This document shows, in pieces, positions 46,099 to 55,236 of a DNA stretch of 64,000 nucleotides. The position numbers and the translations under genes are program-made. Positions within the stretch are counted from its first letter, which is position 1. The number at the start of each line of letters is the position of its first letter. Source of the DNA: Natronorubrum sediminis (GTDB taxonomy: Archaea; Halobacteriota; Halobacteria; Halobacteriales; Natrialbaceae). The notes under the pieces are model-generated. The model ran no database searches, was not told the DNA's origin, and saw only the letters and a list, made by a program, of their open reading frames with translations. The stretch is taken from positions 1 through 64,000 of the forward strand of contig NZ_FNWL01000004.1 in NCBI RefSeq assembly GCF_900108095.1, given 5' to 3'.

Positions 46099-47927
46099 TG
46101 CCAACAGTCGATATCGACCCAGACGAACTCCGAGAACTAACCGGCCACGAGGAAACGAGCGACGACGACCTCATCGACGACCTCTTCGGCCTCGGCCTCG
46201 AGTTCGAAGGCCGAACCGAAGACGGCGAGTTCGAACTCGAGTTCGCCCCGGATCGACTCGATCGCCTCTCCGTCGAGGGCGTCGCTCGCTCGATGCGCTA
46301 TCACTACGGCGACGCTCGCGGCGTACACGTCCCCTCACCGAACTCGGCGGAGTGGACCATCGAAGTTGACAAGTCCGTCCCCGACGAGCGCCCCTACGTC
46401 ACGGGTGCCGTTATCCGCGACGTGAACCTCGACGAAGACGCGCTTGACTCGCTGATCCAGCTCCAAGAGAAGCTCCACGCGACGATGGGGCGAAAACGCG
46501 CGAAGGGCGCGATCGGGATTCACGACCTGACGATGCTGAAAGGAAGTACGGCGACGGACGGCGGCGGGTCGACGATCCAGTACGTCGGCGTCGACCCCGA
46601 AGAAGACACGTTCGTCCCGCTCGATTCGGACCTCGAGATGACGCCGGCGCAGGTCCTCGAGGACCACCAGACGGGCCAGACGTACGCCGACCTCGTCAGC
46701 GGCTACGAGCGCTACCCTGCGATCTACGACGATCTCGGACTGTTCTCGTTCCCGCCGGTGATCAACGGCCGGCGCACCGAGGTCTCGACCGACTCTCGAG
46801 ACCTCTTCGTCGAGATGACGGGCACCGATCAGTGGACGATCGACAAGATGTTGAACATCGTCTGCTACGCGCTCTCTGCGCGCGGGGCGACGATCGAGGA
46901 TGTTTCCGTCGAATACCCCGATCACGAGTTGGTACGACCGGATCTCTCGACGAAGACGAAGACGGTCGCACACAGCCGCATCGAAACCATTCTCGGGATC
47001 GATTTCGATCCTGCGGAAGTGATCGACCTGGCCGAACGCTCGGGACTCGAGGCCACGAAACGCGAGGACGAAGAGACGGGCGACGGCGAGGAGAGCATCA
47101 CGCCACTGGAGGATCGAGATGGACTCGAGAAACGAGACGCCGCGAACAGCTCGGACACGCCCCAGGCAACCGACGACGCCGCGTCGTCGGGCGACCTCGT
47201 CTACGAGGTCACCATCCCGCCCTACCGCGTCGACGTGCTCCACCCGCTCGACGTCATCGACGACCTCGGGCGCGCCTACGGCTTCAACGACCTCGAGCCC
47301 AAGTACCCCGACGTGGGCACCGTCGGCGGCCGTCACGAACGCTCGCGACTCGAGCGGGCCGTTCGCACGCAGCTAACCGGCCTCGGCTTCGAGGACATGC
47401 TCAACTTCCACATGATCAACGAGGAAGCGAATTTCGAGCGCCTCGGACTCGAGCCCGATTCGGCGGCCTACGGCGCCGGCGAGCCGGCGACGATCAAAGA
47501 GCCCTACAGCGAGGACTACACGATGCTCCGGACGTGGGTGCTCCCCTCGCTCGTGATGGTTCTCGAGCGAAACACCCACCGCTCGTACCCACAGCACCTC
47601 TCTGAGATCGGCTTCCGCGCGGCACTCGACGACGGCGAGAACACGGGCGTCGGCGAAAGTCGACACGTCGGGGCCGTCCTCGCGAACCACGATGCTGGGT
47701 ACGAAGACGCCAAGGCGCGACTGCAGGCGGTCGTCGACGATTTCGACGGCGACCTCGAGACCCCGCCGACCGACCACCCATCCTTCATTTCGGGTCGAAC
47801 GGCAGCGATCGTCGTCGACGGCGAAGAAGTCGGCGTGATCGGCGAGGTTCACCCCAAAGTGCTCGTCGAACACGACCTCGAGGTGCCAGTTGCAGCCTTC
47901 GAATTCGATCTCGAGGCGCTTCGGTAG
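46098..47927 (+). CDS. pheT: phenylalanyl-tRNA synthetase beta subunit
   Basis: The 609-residue subunit has the archaeal PheRS beta layout without the bacterial N-terminal tRNA-binding domain. Recognisable parts are the B3/B4 region (DLTMLKGS...), the B5 region (VEYPDHELVRPDLS) and the C-terminal catalytic-like module with IGEVHPKVLVEHDLEVPVAAFEFD. A haloarchaeal acidic insertion lies near residues 318-365. The start overlaps the pheS stop. The last nine codons are duplicated 103 bases downstream. Confidence 0.97.
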   Translation: MPTVDIDPDELRELTGHEETSDDDLIDDLFGLGLEFEGRTEDGEFELEFAPDRLDRLSVEGVARSMRYHYGDARGVHVPSPNSAEWTIEVDKSVPDERPYVTGAVIRDVNLDEDALDSLIQLQEKLHATMGRKRAKGAIGIHDLTMLKGSTATDGGGSTIQYVGVDPEEDTFVPLDSDLEMTPAQVLEDHQTGQTYADLVSGYERYPAIYDDLGLFSFPPVINGRRTEVSTDSRDLFVEMTGTDQWTIDKMLNIVCYALSARGATIEDVSVEYPDHELVRPDLSTKTKTVAHSRIETILGIDFDPAEVIDLAERSGLEATKREDEETGDGEESITPLEDRDGLEKRDAANSSDTPQATDDAASSGDLVYEVTIPPYRVDVLHPLDVIDDLGRAYGFNDLEPKYPDVGTVGGRHERSRLERAVRTQLTGLGFEDMLNFHMINEEANFERLGLEPDSAAYGAGEPATIKEPYSEDYTMLRTWVLPSLVMVLERNTHRSYPQHLSEIGFRAALDDGENTGVGESRHVGAVLANHDAGYEDAKARLQAVVDDFDGDLETPPTDHPSFISGRTAAIVVDGEEVGVIGEVHPKVLVEHDLEVPVAAFEFDLEALR

Positions 47928-48198
47928 GGCAAGCGACGGTTTTTGGTCCAGATTTTGCGCGAACGGCGACGCCGTGAGCGGAAAAGGTGGGTTCGTGGCA
48001 TTCGAGTTCGATCTCGAGGCGTTGCGGTAGTCGAGAGTCGTTCTCGAGTTTCGGTGTATAGCGACGACCCACGGTGGTAGTCCGACGTACTGTACCGCGA
48101 GCGAGTGAAACGAGCGAGCGGGCCGACGATTGACTCGAAGCGAGCGGAGTGAGCGAAGAGGAAAGAGAAGGCTTTTAATCGAATTTTTGCCGAGTGAC
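47928..48198. other. pheT downstream region with duplicated gene tail
   Basis: The segment 48001-48030 repeats the last ten codons of pheT including the stop (47898-47927). 27 of 30 bases are identical and all three changes are synonymous. A small perfect inverted repeat ACGGCG-A-CGCCGT is at 47963-47975. The part from 48095 to 48170 is purine-rich and repetitive (GAGCGAG). No full gene is visible. Confidence 0.6.
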
Positions 48199-48295
48199 GG
48201 CACGCTCGGCGGCAGCTACGCTGCCGACAGCGTGCCAGAACGTGGTTCGAGACGCCGAAAGCGTCTCGTCATCACGAGAGAGCTTGGCTCTCTCG
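48199..48295. other. three consecutive strong hairpins
   Basis: Hairpin 1 (48199-48236) pairs GGCACGCT with AGCGTGCC and, inside, GGCAGC with GCTGCC. Hairpin 2 (48248-48268) pairs CGAGACGC with GCGTCTCG around CGAAA. Hairpin 3 (48275-48295) pairs CGAGAGAGC with GCTCTCTCG around TTG. They stand between the convergent pheT and AbrB-like genes. They may be a structured RNA, 3' ends for one or both genes, or mobile palindromes. Confidence 0.75.
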
Positions 48296-48319
48296 AGCGA
48301 CAGCGCAAAACTTCGTTCT

Positions 48320-48517
48320 CTAGAATTCGTGTTCGACGTCCTCTTTGTCGGCTTTCTGGATAATGATCTTGCCGTCCCGAACTCGAACGAAGACTTCGTC
48401 TCCGATATCCATCCCCGCGACTGCGAGTTCGTCCTCGTGGAGATTGAGGTGGACGTTGTGATAGTTGCCATCTTCGTCTTTCGCACCGCTTGGACTCAGC
48501 TTCTTTTTCCGTACCAT
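48320..48517 (-). CDS. AbrB/SpoVT-like small DNA-binding protein
   Basis: The 65-residue protein has a basic start (MVRKKKLSP) and a swapped-hairpin AbrB-type motif: LHEDELAVAGMDIGDEVFVRVRDGKIIIQKA. Such haloarchaeal proteins bind DNA as dimers. No toxin gene is adjacent, so it looks like a stand-alone regulator. A TATA-like TTAAGTATAT (about 48549-48558 on the minus strand) lies upstream of the ATG. Confidence 0.88.
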   Translation of the reverse strand: MVRKKKLSPSGAKDEDGNYHNVHLNLHEDELAVAGMDIGDEVFVRVRDGKIIIQKADKEDVEHEF

Positions 48518-48747
48518 CGCGGGATTCTATTCCGAACTTCGCCGTAGGATATACTTAAGTGTTTTCGACGGCTCAAGGAATAACCGGTACGCTCATGAAA
48601 CGCATCCGGGGCCGAACCGGTGAAGACGACAGTCGGAGGGACTGAAGAGACTCTTAGAACACTGGCGCAGGCAATCTACATAAAAGTAGTGGCACGTTCA
48701 CTCAGTTTTCAGGGATATCTTTATGTCGGACCATGTGCTGAATTGGC

Positions 48748-49071
48748 ATGGAGTCGAAAACCATGGTACGTGAAGACGGTAAACGAAACTTTGCACTGCG
48801 CGAGTCGGGCGGCGACGAGTCGAGCGTCTTTTCGGGTAATACACCCCGTCAGGCGGCGCTCAAGGCGGCCCGACGGCTCGAGCCGGGCTCGAGTGAAAGT
48901 GACGCAGAACGTGTCGAACTCCGACTACGGGAGAAAGGAACGAGCAAGGTACACATCTACGAGGGGTGGGCGTGGGAAGAAACGGCACCCGACGACAAGC
49001 CCAACTGGATGCCCGACGAGATCACCGAAGCGAACGTCTCGAAGGAAGGCATCGAACACTTAGAAGAGTAA
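48748..49071 (+). CDS. non-histone chromosomal protein MC1
   Basis: The 107-residue protein matches archaeal MC1: REDGKRNFALRESGGDESSVFSGNTPRQAALKAARRLEPG, then RLREKGTSKVHIYEGWAWEE and NWMPDEITEANVSKEGIEHL. MC1 bends DNA and is a main chromatin protein in haloarchaea. A TATA-like TCTTTATG (48717-48724) lies about 25-30 bases before ATG 48748, supporting that start; ATG 48763 (MVREDGK) is the alternative. An inverted repeat CACAC/GTGTG follows the stop near 49100-49118. Confidence 0.95.
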   Translation: MESKTMVREDGKRNFALRESGGDESSVFSGNTPRQAALKAARRLEPGSSESDAERVELRLREKGTSKVHIYEGWAWEETAPDDKPNWMPDEITEANVSKEGIEHLEE

Positions 49072-49441
49072 CGTTGTCCTCGAACGTGCTTTCGCGTTCC
49101 ACACACCTCGAGTGTGGGTTGTCGAATTATTGCAGCGATTAGCTGAGATATCGTCGTTTTTCGAGCTGCGAGAGACAGTTGTCAGATCCTTAAACGGCTC
49201 TAGGTTGGATGAGTGGTATGCCCACGTCGTGTTATTATTGGGTGTGACTAATAAATACGTTTAACCGACCCCGTGCGTCCACTGTAAAGCGTGAGATGAG
49301 TTCAAACGTCCATAGAATATCGATTTGCGAAAGGGTTTGTGTTCTGAATCTCCAGAGATTGTGGCCGTGTACAACAGAACGGTTCGTCTCGAGCGCGACG
49401 CCACTCGAGCGTAACGGTCGTTCTAGCGACGGGGGAACGCG
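49072..49441. other. upstream region of the NarK-type gene
   Basis: An AT-rich promoter (TAATAAATACGTTTAA, about 49248-49263) should start a transcript near 49285. It would carry a leader of about 155 bases before the NarK-type ATG. That leader contains a 49-codon frame (49296-49445). Otherwise nothing is recognised. Confidence 0.5.
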
Positions 49442-49445
49442 ATGA
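49296..49445 (+). CDS. possible 49-codon upstream ORF before the NarK-type gene
   Basis: The frame starts with ATG 49296, about 35-40 bases after the TATA box, and its TGA overlaps the transporter's ATG (ATGA). It contains three Cys (CERVC and a later WPC). Its third-position GC is lower than in the neighbouring genes, which argues against an ordinary gene. Coupled translation or a control role is possible but unproven. Confidence 0.3.
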   Translation: MSSNVHRISICERVCVLNLQRLWPCTTERFVSSATPLERNGRSSDGGTR

Positions 49446-50767
49446 TCGACCGAAAGTGGATCAACCTGTTGCTCGCGACCGCGATGTTCAATCTGGGGTT
49501 CGTCATCTGGTTCTCGTTCGCCCCCTTTACCGACGAAATTGCCGCGGAGTTCGGGTTATCGGTAGCCCAACTCGGATTGGTCTCGAGTGCGGCCGTGGTC
49601 GCCGTCCCCCTCGGCCGGATCGTTATCGGGCCGGTCACCGATAAACTGGGTGCACCGGTGACGGCCGGAGTCACGCTCGTCGTCGTCGGAATCTTCTCGA
49701 TTCTCAGCGCGTTCGCGCCGACGTACGAGATATTCACCGTCTCGCGGATCATCGCTTCGCTGGCGGGGATTACCTTCGTCATCGGCATCCAACACGTCGC
49801 ACAGTGGTTCGAAGAGGAGAACCTCGGCCTTGCCGAAGGAATCTTCGCCGGCGTCGGCAACGCCGGTGCCGGCCTCGGGGCGTACTTTACGCTGCCGCGG
49901 ATTTTCGGCGAGGGGTACGCCGGACCGCTGTTCGCCTCGAACTGGCGAGCGGCGTTCTTCTACACTGGTGTGCTCGCCGTCGTTCTCGGAATCGTCTACT
50001 ACGTCGTCGGCGACGCCGCCAGGACCGAAGAACGACGGCAGGCTGCCAAAGCTGGCGTCACCAAGGCCCAGTGGCTCTACATCGCGACGCGCCACGGTGC
50101 CGTCGTGCTTTCGGCCGCCTACATCATGACCTTCGGTCTCGAGGTCGCGATGAACGGCTGGCTCGGCACCTACTACCGCGAGGGGTTCGGCGAAGGCGAC
50201 CTCGTGATCGCGGCGACGTTCGCGGCCACGTTCTCGATCACGGCCGGGTTGCTCAGACCGCTTGGCGGGTGGATCAGCGATGTTCTGGCGCGCAACGAGC
50301 GGAACATCCTCCCGTGGTTCGAGGGCCGCTACCGCGAGCAGTGGACGTTCGCCACGATGGTGTTCGTCGTCGTGGCCCTATTCGGCATGACGGCTGCCGG
50401 GTTGTCCGGCAACATCTATCTGGCCGTGTTCGCCGGCTTCCTGGTCGGCGTCGGCTGTGCGTTCTCCGAAGGGGCGATCTTCGCGCAGGTGCCGGCGATG
50501 TTCCCGGATAACTCGGGAACCGTCGCGGGCATCGTTGGCGGGATCGGAACAGTCGGCGGATCGGTGTATCCGCTCCTGTTCGCCGCTCCCTTCCTGCCGA
50601 ATCTCCACGTGGGCTACGCCGTCGTCGCGCTCACGATGATTCCGCTTCTGGTGCTGACCGTCTGGGTGTTCCAGCCACACATCGCCGAACGCGCGACCGA
50701 AGACGGCTGGATCGTCGACGAACAGCCAGCGCCGACGACCGCCACCACCTCTCCGAGCGACGACTGA
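49442..50767 (+). CDS. MFS transporter, nitrate/nitrite porter (NarK) type
   Basis: The 441-residue protein has 12 predicted membrane helices. The nitrate-signature-like segment GLAEGIFAGVGNAGAGLGAYFTLP follows helix 4, and a second Gly-rich stretch (GTVAGIVGGIGTVGGSVYPLLF) is found in helix 11. The conserved Arg of helix 2 lies in PLGRIVIGP. This fits nitrate/nitrite porters. No nitrate or nitrite reductase is nearby; the next gene is an amidase, so another anion or an amide-derived acid is possible. Confidence 0.88.
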   Translation: MIDRKWINLLLATAMFNLGFVIWFSFAPFTDEIAAEFGLSVAQLGLVSSAAVVAVPLGRIVIGPVTDKLGAPVTAGVTLVVVGIFSILSAFAPTYEIFTVSRIIASLAGITFVIGIQHVAQWFEEENLGLAEGIFAGVGNAGAGLGAYFTLPRIFGEGYAGPLFASNWRAAFFYTGVLAVVLGIVYYVVGDAARTEERRQAAKAGVTKAQWLYIATRHGAVVLSAAYIMTFGLEVAMNGWLGTYYREGFGEGDLVIAATFAATFSITAGLLRPLGGWISDVLARNERNILPWFEGRYREQWTFATMVFVVVALFGMTAAGLSGNIYLAVFAGFLVGVGCAFSEGAIFAQVPAMFPDNSGTVAGIVGGIGTVGGSVYPLLFAAPFLPNLHVGYAVVALTMIPLLVLTVWVFQPHIAERATEDGWIVDEQPAPTTATTSPSDD

Positions 50768-50932
50768 GGTGACACCGACAGACGATTGTGGCGAGATCGG
50801 CGGGCGACCGCGACGACACAGTCCGTCTCGAATCACGCGCCCGGAACTACGTACTCGAGTGCGTTCACGAATCCGTGAAGTTCGTATTCGGCGTCAATTA
50901 ACGACTTTACTGGGCGTCTCGAGTACCTCCGT

Positions 50933-52459
50933 ATGCCGATTCGACCGCCAACGAAAGCGACGCTGCGCGAACTCGGCGAATCGTTGTTTCTCGACCTCAC
51001 CGACGAGGAACTCGAGCAATTCGTCTCACTGGCCGAATCCCGCGTGAGCGCGTACGAGACGGTTCGGTCGTACGATCCCGCGTCTCGACTCGGCGGGTTC
51101 GACCGGCGTGAGCGAAGCGCTGGAATCCGCGTCCCAGACGAGGAGAATCCTCACAACGCCTGGGTGAGTCGCTGTTTCGTCGCCGGTGACGATGGCGGCG
51201 CGCTGGACGGACTCGAGGTGGCGATCAAGGACAACGTCTGCGTCGCCGGCGTCGAATTGACCTGTGGCTCACAGGTCGTCGAGGGCTACGTACCAGACGT
51301 GGACGCGACAATCGTTACGCGGCTGCTCGAGGCCGGGGCGGACGTCGTCGGTAAGGCGAACATGGACGACTTCGCGATGACGAGGACGGGCCACAGCACG
51401 TTCGGATCGGTGACGAACCCACACGACGACGACTACCTCGCAGGGGGCTCGAGCGGCGGTAGTGCGGTCCTCGTCGCGACGGGCGACGCGGATGCGGCGA
51501 TCGGCACCGATCAAGGTGGGAGCGTTCGGATTCCGGCCGCCCTCTGTGGGATCGTCGGCCACAAACCGACCTACGGATTGGTTCCCTACACCGGCTGCAT
51601 CGGCCTCGCACACGCGATCGACCACCCCGGACCGATGGCCCCGGACGTCGAGACGACCGCTCGGCTGCTCTCCGTCATCGCCGGGAGCAACGAGCGAGAT
51701 CTGCGTTCGCACGCGCCTGTTCCAGTCGAGCCGTATCACGAGCGTCTCGAGGGCGACGCGGCCGACCTCTCGATCGGCGTGCTCGAGGAAGGGTTCGATC
51801 GGGCCGAAGCCGACGAGGGCGTCCTCGAGCGCGTTCGAACGGCCCTCGACGCGCTCGCGGACGAGGGAGCCTCGCTCGAGGACGTTTCCGAGCCGATGCA
51901 CCGCGATGCGGGCGACATTCACACCGTCTGCACGGCGGAGGGACTGCTCGACGCGATGATCGGCGAGGGGATGGGCCACGGCTGGAAGGCCTGGTACAAC
52001 ACCTCCTGGATCGAGTTCTTCGGCTCGGCGCGTCGGGTTCAGGCCGACGACTTTCCGGCACCGCTGAAGCTGTCCGTGCTGATGGGCGCGTACGCGAACG
52101 AGACCTATCACTCGCGGTACTACGCCGACGGGATGAACCTCGTCGTCGAACTCACCGAACGTTACGACGCGTTGCTCGCGGAACACGACCTGTTGGCGAT
52201 GCCGACGACACTCGACACCGCGCCGGAGACTGTCCCCGAAATGGACGAATTCGACCGACTGCGAGAAGAGATCGTCGTCGCCAATACGACGCCGTTCAAC
52301 CGAACCGGCCACCCCGCGATCAGCGTTCCCGTCGGCGAGGTCGACGGCCTCCCCGTCGGACTCATGCTCGTCGGCTCTCGATTCGACGACGCGACGGTCC
52401 TCGATGCGGCGGCGACGCTCGAGGCGGTGACACCGTCGATGCCGTCAGTACCGACCTAG
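50933..52459 (+). CDS. amidase (amidase signature family)
   Basis: The 508-residue enzyme has the Ser-cisSer-Lys triad: Lys in VAIKDNVCVAG, and the Gly/Ser-rich signature LAGGSSGGSAVLVA, followed by GTDQGGSVRIPAALCGIVGHKPTYG. It is a stand-alone amidase rather than GatA, because no gatB/gatC genes are nearby and the C-terminal part differs. It would hydrolyse an amide to an acid and ammonia. It follows the NarK-type transporter by 165 bases. Confidence 0.93.
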   Translation: MPIRPPTKATLRELGESLFLDLTDEELEQFVSLAESRVSAYETVRSYDPASRLGGFDRRERSAGIRVPDEENPHNAWVSRCFVAGDDGGALDGLEVAIKDNVCVAGVELTCGSQVVEGYVPDVDATIVTRLLEAGADVVGKANMDDFAMTRTGHSTFGSVTNPHDDDYLAGGSSGGSAVLVATGDADAAIGTDQGGSVRIPAALCGIVGHKPTYGLVPYTGCIGLAHAIDHPGPMAPDVETTARLLSVIAGSNERDLRSHAPVPVEPYHERLEGDAADLSIGVLEEGFDRAEADEGVLERVRTALDALADEGASLEDVSEPMHRDAGDIHTVCTAEGLLDAMIGEGMGHGWKAWYNTSWIEFFGSARRVQADDFPAPLKLSVLMGAYANETYHSRYYADGMNLVVELTERYDALLAEHDLLAMPTTLDTAPETVPEMDEFDRLREEIVVANTTPFNRTGHPAISVPVGEVDGLPVGLMLVGSRFDDATVLDAAATLEAVTPSMPSVPT

Positions 52460-52524
52460 CGTTCGAGCGTTTCAGAAGAGTCGACTCGAGTGTCGAACGA
52501 CGGGTCGAAGAACCACGGCAACCG

Positions 52525-52749
52525 TTACGCCGATTTGGACGCCGACGATTTTCCGCCGCTGATCACTTTGAGCAGGCCCTGTGCGGCCAGCCCGATGAGC
52601 ATCCACTTCCAGGCGAGAACGGCGACGCCGAGCAAGGCGATCGCGCGGATGCGCTTTCCGTTGCTGAACGCGGTTCGTGCCGCTGAAAGCACCGAGACGA
52701 CCGTGAGCGACCGGGTCGCCGTCGAGCCGAGCAGACGTTTGAGTACCAT
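52525..52749 (-). CDS. small haloarchaeal membrane protein
   Basis: This 74-residue basic protein has one or two hydrophobic segments (about 34-62: AIALLGVAVLAWKWMLIGLAAQGLL). It ends in a Lys/Ser-rich tail. No family function is known to me. It is divergent from the MutS-like gene. Confidence 0.65.
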   Translation of the reverse strand: MVLKRLLGSTATRSLTVVSVLSAARTAFSNGKRIRAIALLGVAVLAWKWMLIGLAAQGLLKVISGGKSSASKSA

Positions 52750-52860
52750 ACCACGCGTTGGGAACCGCGTCGAATAACGGCCGACCCGGAAGGCGCAAGC
52801 CGAACGCCGCCGCGGGCGGGAGCTTTTTCTCGCTCCGGTTTGATACGCTGCTCACGAAGC

Positions 52861-54906
52861 ATGGACCTCGAGTCGATCCCGGGTGTAGGCGAAAAGACCG
52901 CCCGGGCGCTGGAAACGCTCGACGACCCCGAGCGCGCACTGCAACGCGGCGATGTCGCGACCGTCGCGAGCGCGCCGGGAATGTCACAGGGGCGCGCCGC
53001 TCGAATCGTCCGCGGCGCAATTAGGCGACAACACGACGACCCAGGCGGCTTTTTGGCGACCGACCGTGCTCGCGACGTGTATCGCGAACTGTTAGCCCTG
53101 CTCAAAGCGCGGACAGTCACCGACTACGCCGCTCAGCGACTCGAGACGATCTATCCCAGTCCGAGCCGGTCTCGAATCGAGGACGTGCAGGCGTTCGCCC
53201 GGCGAGCGATCGACCGCGAGTGTGACTCGGCCGACGTCCGAACGGCCCTCGGGGACGTCGAATCGCTCCGGACGCCGGGTGACGTTCGGGTCCGTGAGCG
53301 CTGTCTCGCGACGACCGACGCCGAGCGGTATTCAACGGCGCGAGAAGCGATTCCGGAGCTGTCGGTCGAAATCGTCGAAGACGCACAGGGGCTGGCTGAA
53401 CTCGCCCGCGGCTACTCGACGGTGATCGCGCTGGACGAATCGTTCGCCGGCGTGACCATCGACGGCGACGTGCAAGTCAGACCCGACGCCCTCGAGAACC
53501 CGGCGGACGTCGTCCCCGAGCGTCCGCTCGCGTTCTACGCGCGCAACCGAACCCGACTGCAGGCGGCGATCGAGGTACACCGGGAGGCGGATCTCGAGCC
53601 AGCGTGTGACCTCGACGCGCTCGAGGACGGGCTCTCCCGGCTCGAGGCGGACGGGACCGTCGCCGGCGACGACGAACTTGATCGGTTGACGGTCGCCGTC
53701 GACGATCTGGACACCGCAGCGGGCGCGGCCGAGAGCGTGGCCAACGATCGCCTCCGGGAAGCGATCCAAGCACAGGACGTGACGATCGAGGGCTCGGACC
53801 TGCTCTCGCTCGTCGAACGCGGTGCCGGCGTCGACTCGCTGCTCTCGAGAGAGCTTGCAGACGAGTACGCCACCGCCGTCGACGCGGCGCGAGAGCACCT
53901 GATTGACGCCCTCGAATTGGATTCGGGGGAAGCCGAAATCGCTCGGCGGGCGTTCAGCGACGAGCCGACGTTCCCCGTCGAGCGCGACGAGGAGACGATC
54001 TCGCGGCTGCGAGAAGACCTGACGGCGACGAAGGAACGACGGGCGGGTCGGCTCAAACGCGAACTCGCCGCGGATCTCGCAGACCAGCGCGAGGACGCGC
54101 GCCGACTGGTTCGAGACGCCCTCGAACTCGACGTCGAACTGGCTATCGCCCGCTTCGCGAGCGAGTTCGAGTGTACGATGCCGACGGTCGTGGATCCGGC
54201 AGACCTCGACGGCGAGAGGTCTGCCGGGTTTGCCATCGACGGCGGGCGCTCGCCCCTGCTCGAGGAGTCACTCGAGGCGATCGATCCCGTCGACTACGAG
54301 GTCTCGGGCGTCGCATTACTTTCGGGGGTCAACAGCGGCGGGAAGACCTCGACGCTGGATCTGGTCGCGAGCGTCGTCGTGCTCGCCCACATGGGACTGC
54401 CCGTCCCCGCCGAAGACGTCGAGGTGCGGCGATTCGACGACCTGCACTACCACGCGAAGACGCAGGGAACGCTCGACGCGGGCGCGTTCGAGTCGACCGT
54501 CCGAGAGTTCGCGGACCTCGCACAGGGCGGCGAGGGCTCGCTCGTCCTCGTCGACGAACTCGAGAGCATCACCGAACCCGGGGCGTCGGCGAAGATCATC
54601 GCGGGCATCCTCGAGGCGCTCTCCGAAAACGGCGCAACGGGAGTGTTTGTCTCGCACTTGGCCGGCGAGATTCGCGAGATGGCCGACTACGACGTGACCG
54701 TTGACGGCATCGAAGCCGTCGGTCTCGTTGACGGAGCACTCGAGGTGAATCGCTCGCCGGTCAAAGACCACCTGGCTCGTTCGACACCCGAACTGATCGT
54801 CGAAAAACTGGCCGACGAAGCCGCCGAGGAGCCAGTCGCGGCAAACGGTGGGAGACCGGCCGAGTCGCCTGTCTTCTACGATCGGTTGCTCGAGAAGTTC
54901 GACTGA
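52861..54906 (+). CDS. MutS-like ATPase with N-terminal helix-hairpin-helix
   Basis: The 681-residue protein starts with a helix-hairpin-helix region (IPGVGEKTARALETL, then APGMSQGRAARIVRGA). A long helical middle part follows, and then a MutS-type ATPase: Walker A SGVNSGGKTST, DELESITEPG (Walker B and signature) and GVFVSHLAGEI. The mismatch-recognition domain of MutS1 is absent. This is an archaeal MutS-related family whose role (recombination, branched DNA or other) is not settled. A DUF1059-type gene and an orc/cdc6 gene follow on the same strand. Confidence 0.9.
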   Translation: MDLESIPGVGEKTARALETLDDPERALQRGDVATVASAPGMSQGRAARIVRGAIRRQHDDPGGFLATDRARDVYRELLALLKARTVTDYAAQRLETIYPSPSRSRIEDVQAFARRAIDRECDSADVRTALGDVESLRTPGDVRVRERCLATTDAERYSTAREAIPELSVEIVEDAQGLAELARGYSTVIALDESFAGVTIDGDVQVRPDALENPADVVPERPLAFYARNRTRLQAAIEVHREADLEPACDLDALEDGLSRLEADGTVAGDDELDRLTVAVDDLDTAAGAAESVANDRLREAIQAQDVTIEGSDLLSLVERGAGVDSLLSRELADEYATAVDAAREHLIDALELDSGEAEIARRAFSDEPTFPVERDEETISRLREDLTATKERRAGRLKRELAADLADQREDARRLVRDALELDVELAIARFASEFECTMPTVVDPADLDGERSAGFAIDGGRSPLLEESLEAIDPVDYEVSGVALLSGVNSGGKTSTLDLVASVVVLAHMGLPVPAEDVEVRRFDDLHYHAKTQGTLDAGAFESTVREFADLAQGGEGSLVLVDELESITEPGASAKIIAGILEALSENGATGVFVSHLAGEIREMADYDVTVDGIEAVGLVDGALEVNRSPVKDHLARSTPELIVEKLADEAAEEPVAANGGRPAESPVFYDRLLEKFD

Positions 54907-54989
54907 GGGGGTCCACGCGCTGTTCGTCGACGAAACGGTGGGCAACTGCAAGTGCAATTTCTACGTCGGTTCCCAGATAATGGTATGTC

Positions 54990-55157
54990 GTGACCTACCA
55001 GTTCGAGTGTTCGACGGGGCCCTGTCAGTTCCTGATTCGCTCGAGCAGCGCCGATGAGGTCGAACGATTGGTTCGAGCGCACGTCCGGATGACGCACAAC
55101 GGGCGAATCGATCCGGCCGACCTCGAGCGCGAAGTCGAACGAATCGAGGCGGCGTAA
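54990..55157 (+). CDS. DUF1059-type small protein
   Basis: This 55-residue protein starts at GTG 54990: VTYQFECSTGPCQFLIRSSS, then ADEVERLVRAHVRMTHNG and an acidic C-terminus. The pattern of a CxxxxxC pair followed by H-x-x-x-T-H matches small DUF1059 proteins of haloarchaea, which may bind metal through these residues. It lies between the MutS-like gene and the orc gene on the same strand. A TATA-like CAATTTCTA is about 30 bases upstream. Confidence 0.8.
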   Translation: MTYQFECSTGPCQFLIRSSSADEVERLVRAHVRMTHNGRIDPADLEREVERIEAA

Positions 55158-55236
55158 GGTGAAACGCCACGTTACACGGCCAGAACGGTGAAACTGCGGC
55201 GAAGAACTAAGTAGCTACGAGAGCGTGGTGAAAGTG

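Noticed and set aside
48095..48170. Fifth copy of the dispersed repeat
   Set aside because: It has similar purine-rich GAGCGAG words but lacks the GTGGCGCG start and the GGGGAGGGTGTGG end.
55158..55236. Replication origin next to the Orc1/Cdc6 gene
   Set aside because: Three GGTGAAA words occur there, but there are no paired origin recognition boxes with G-runs and no AT-rich unwinding element.
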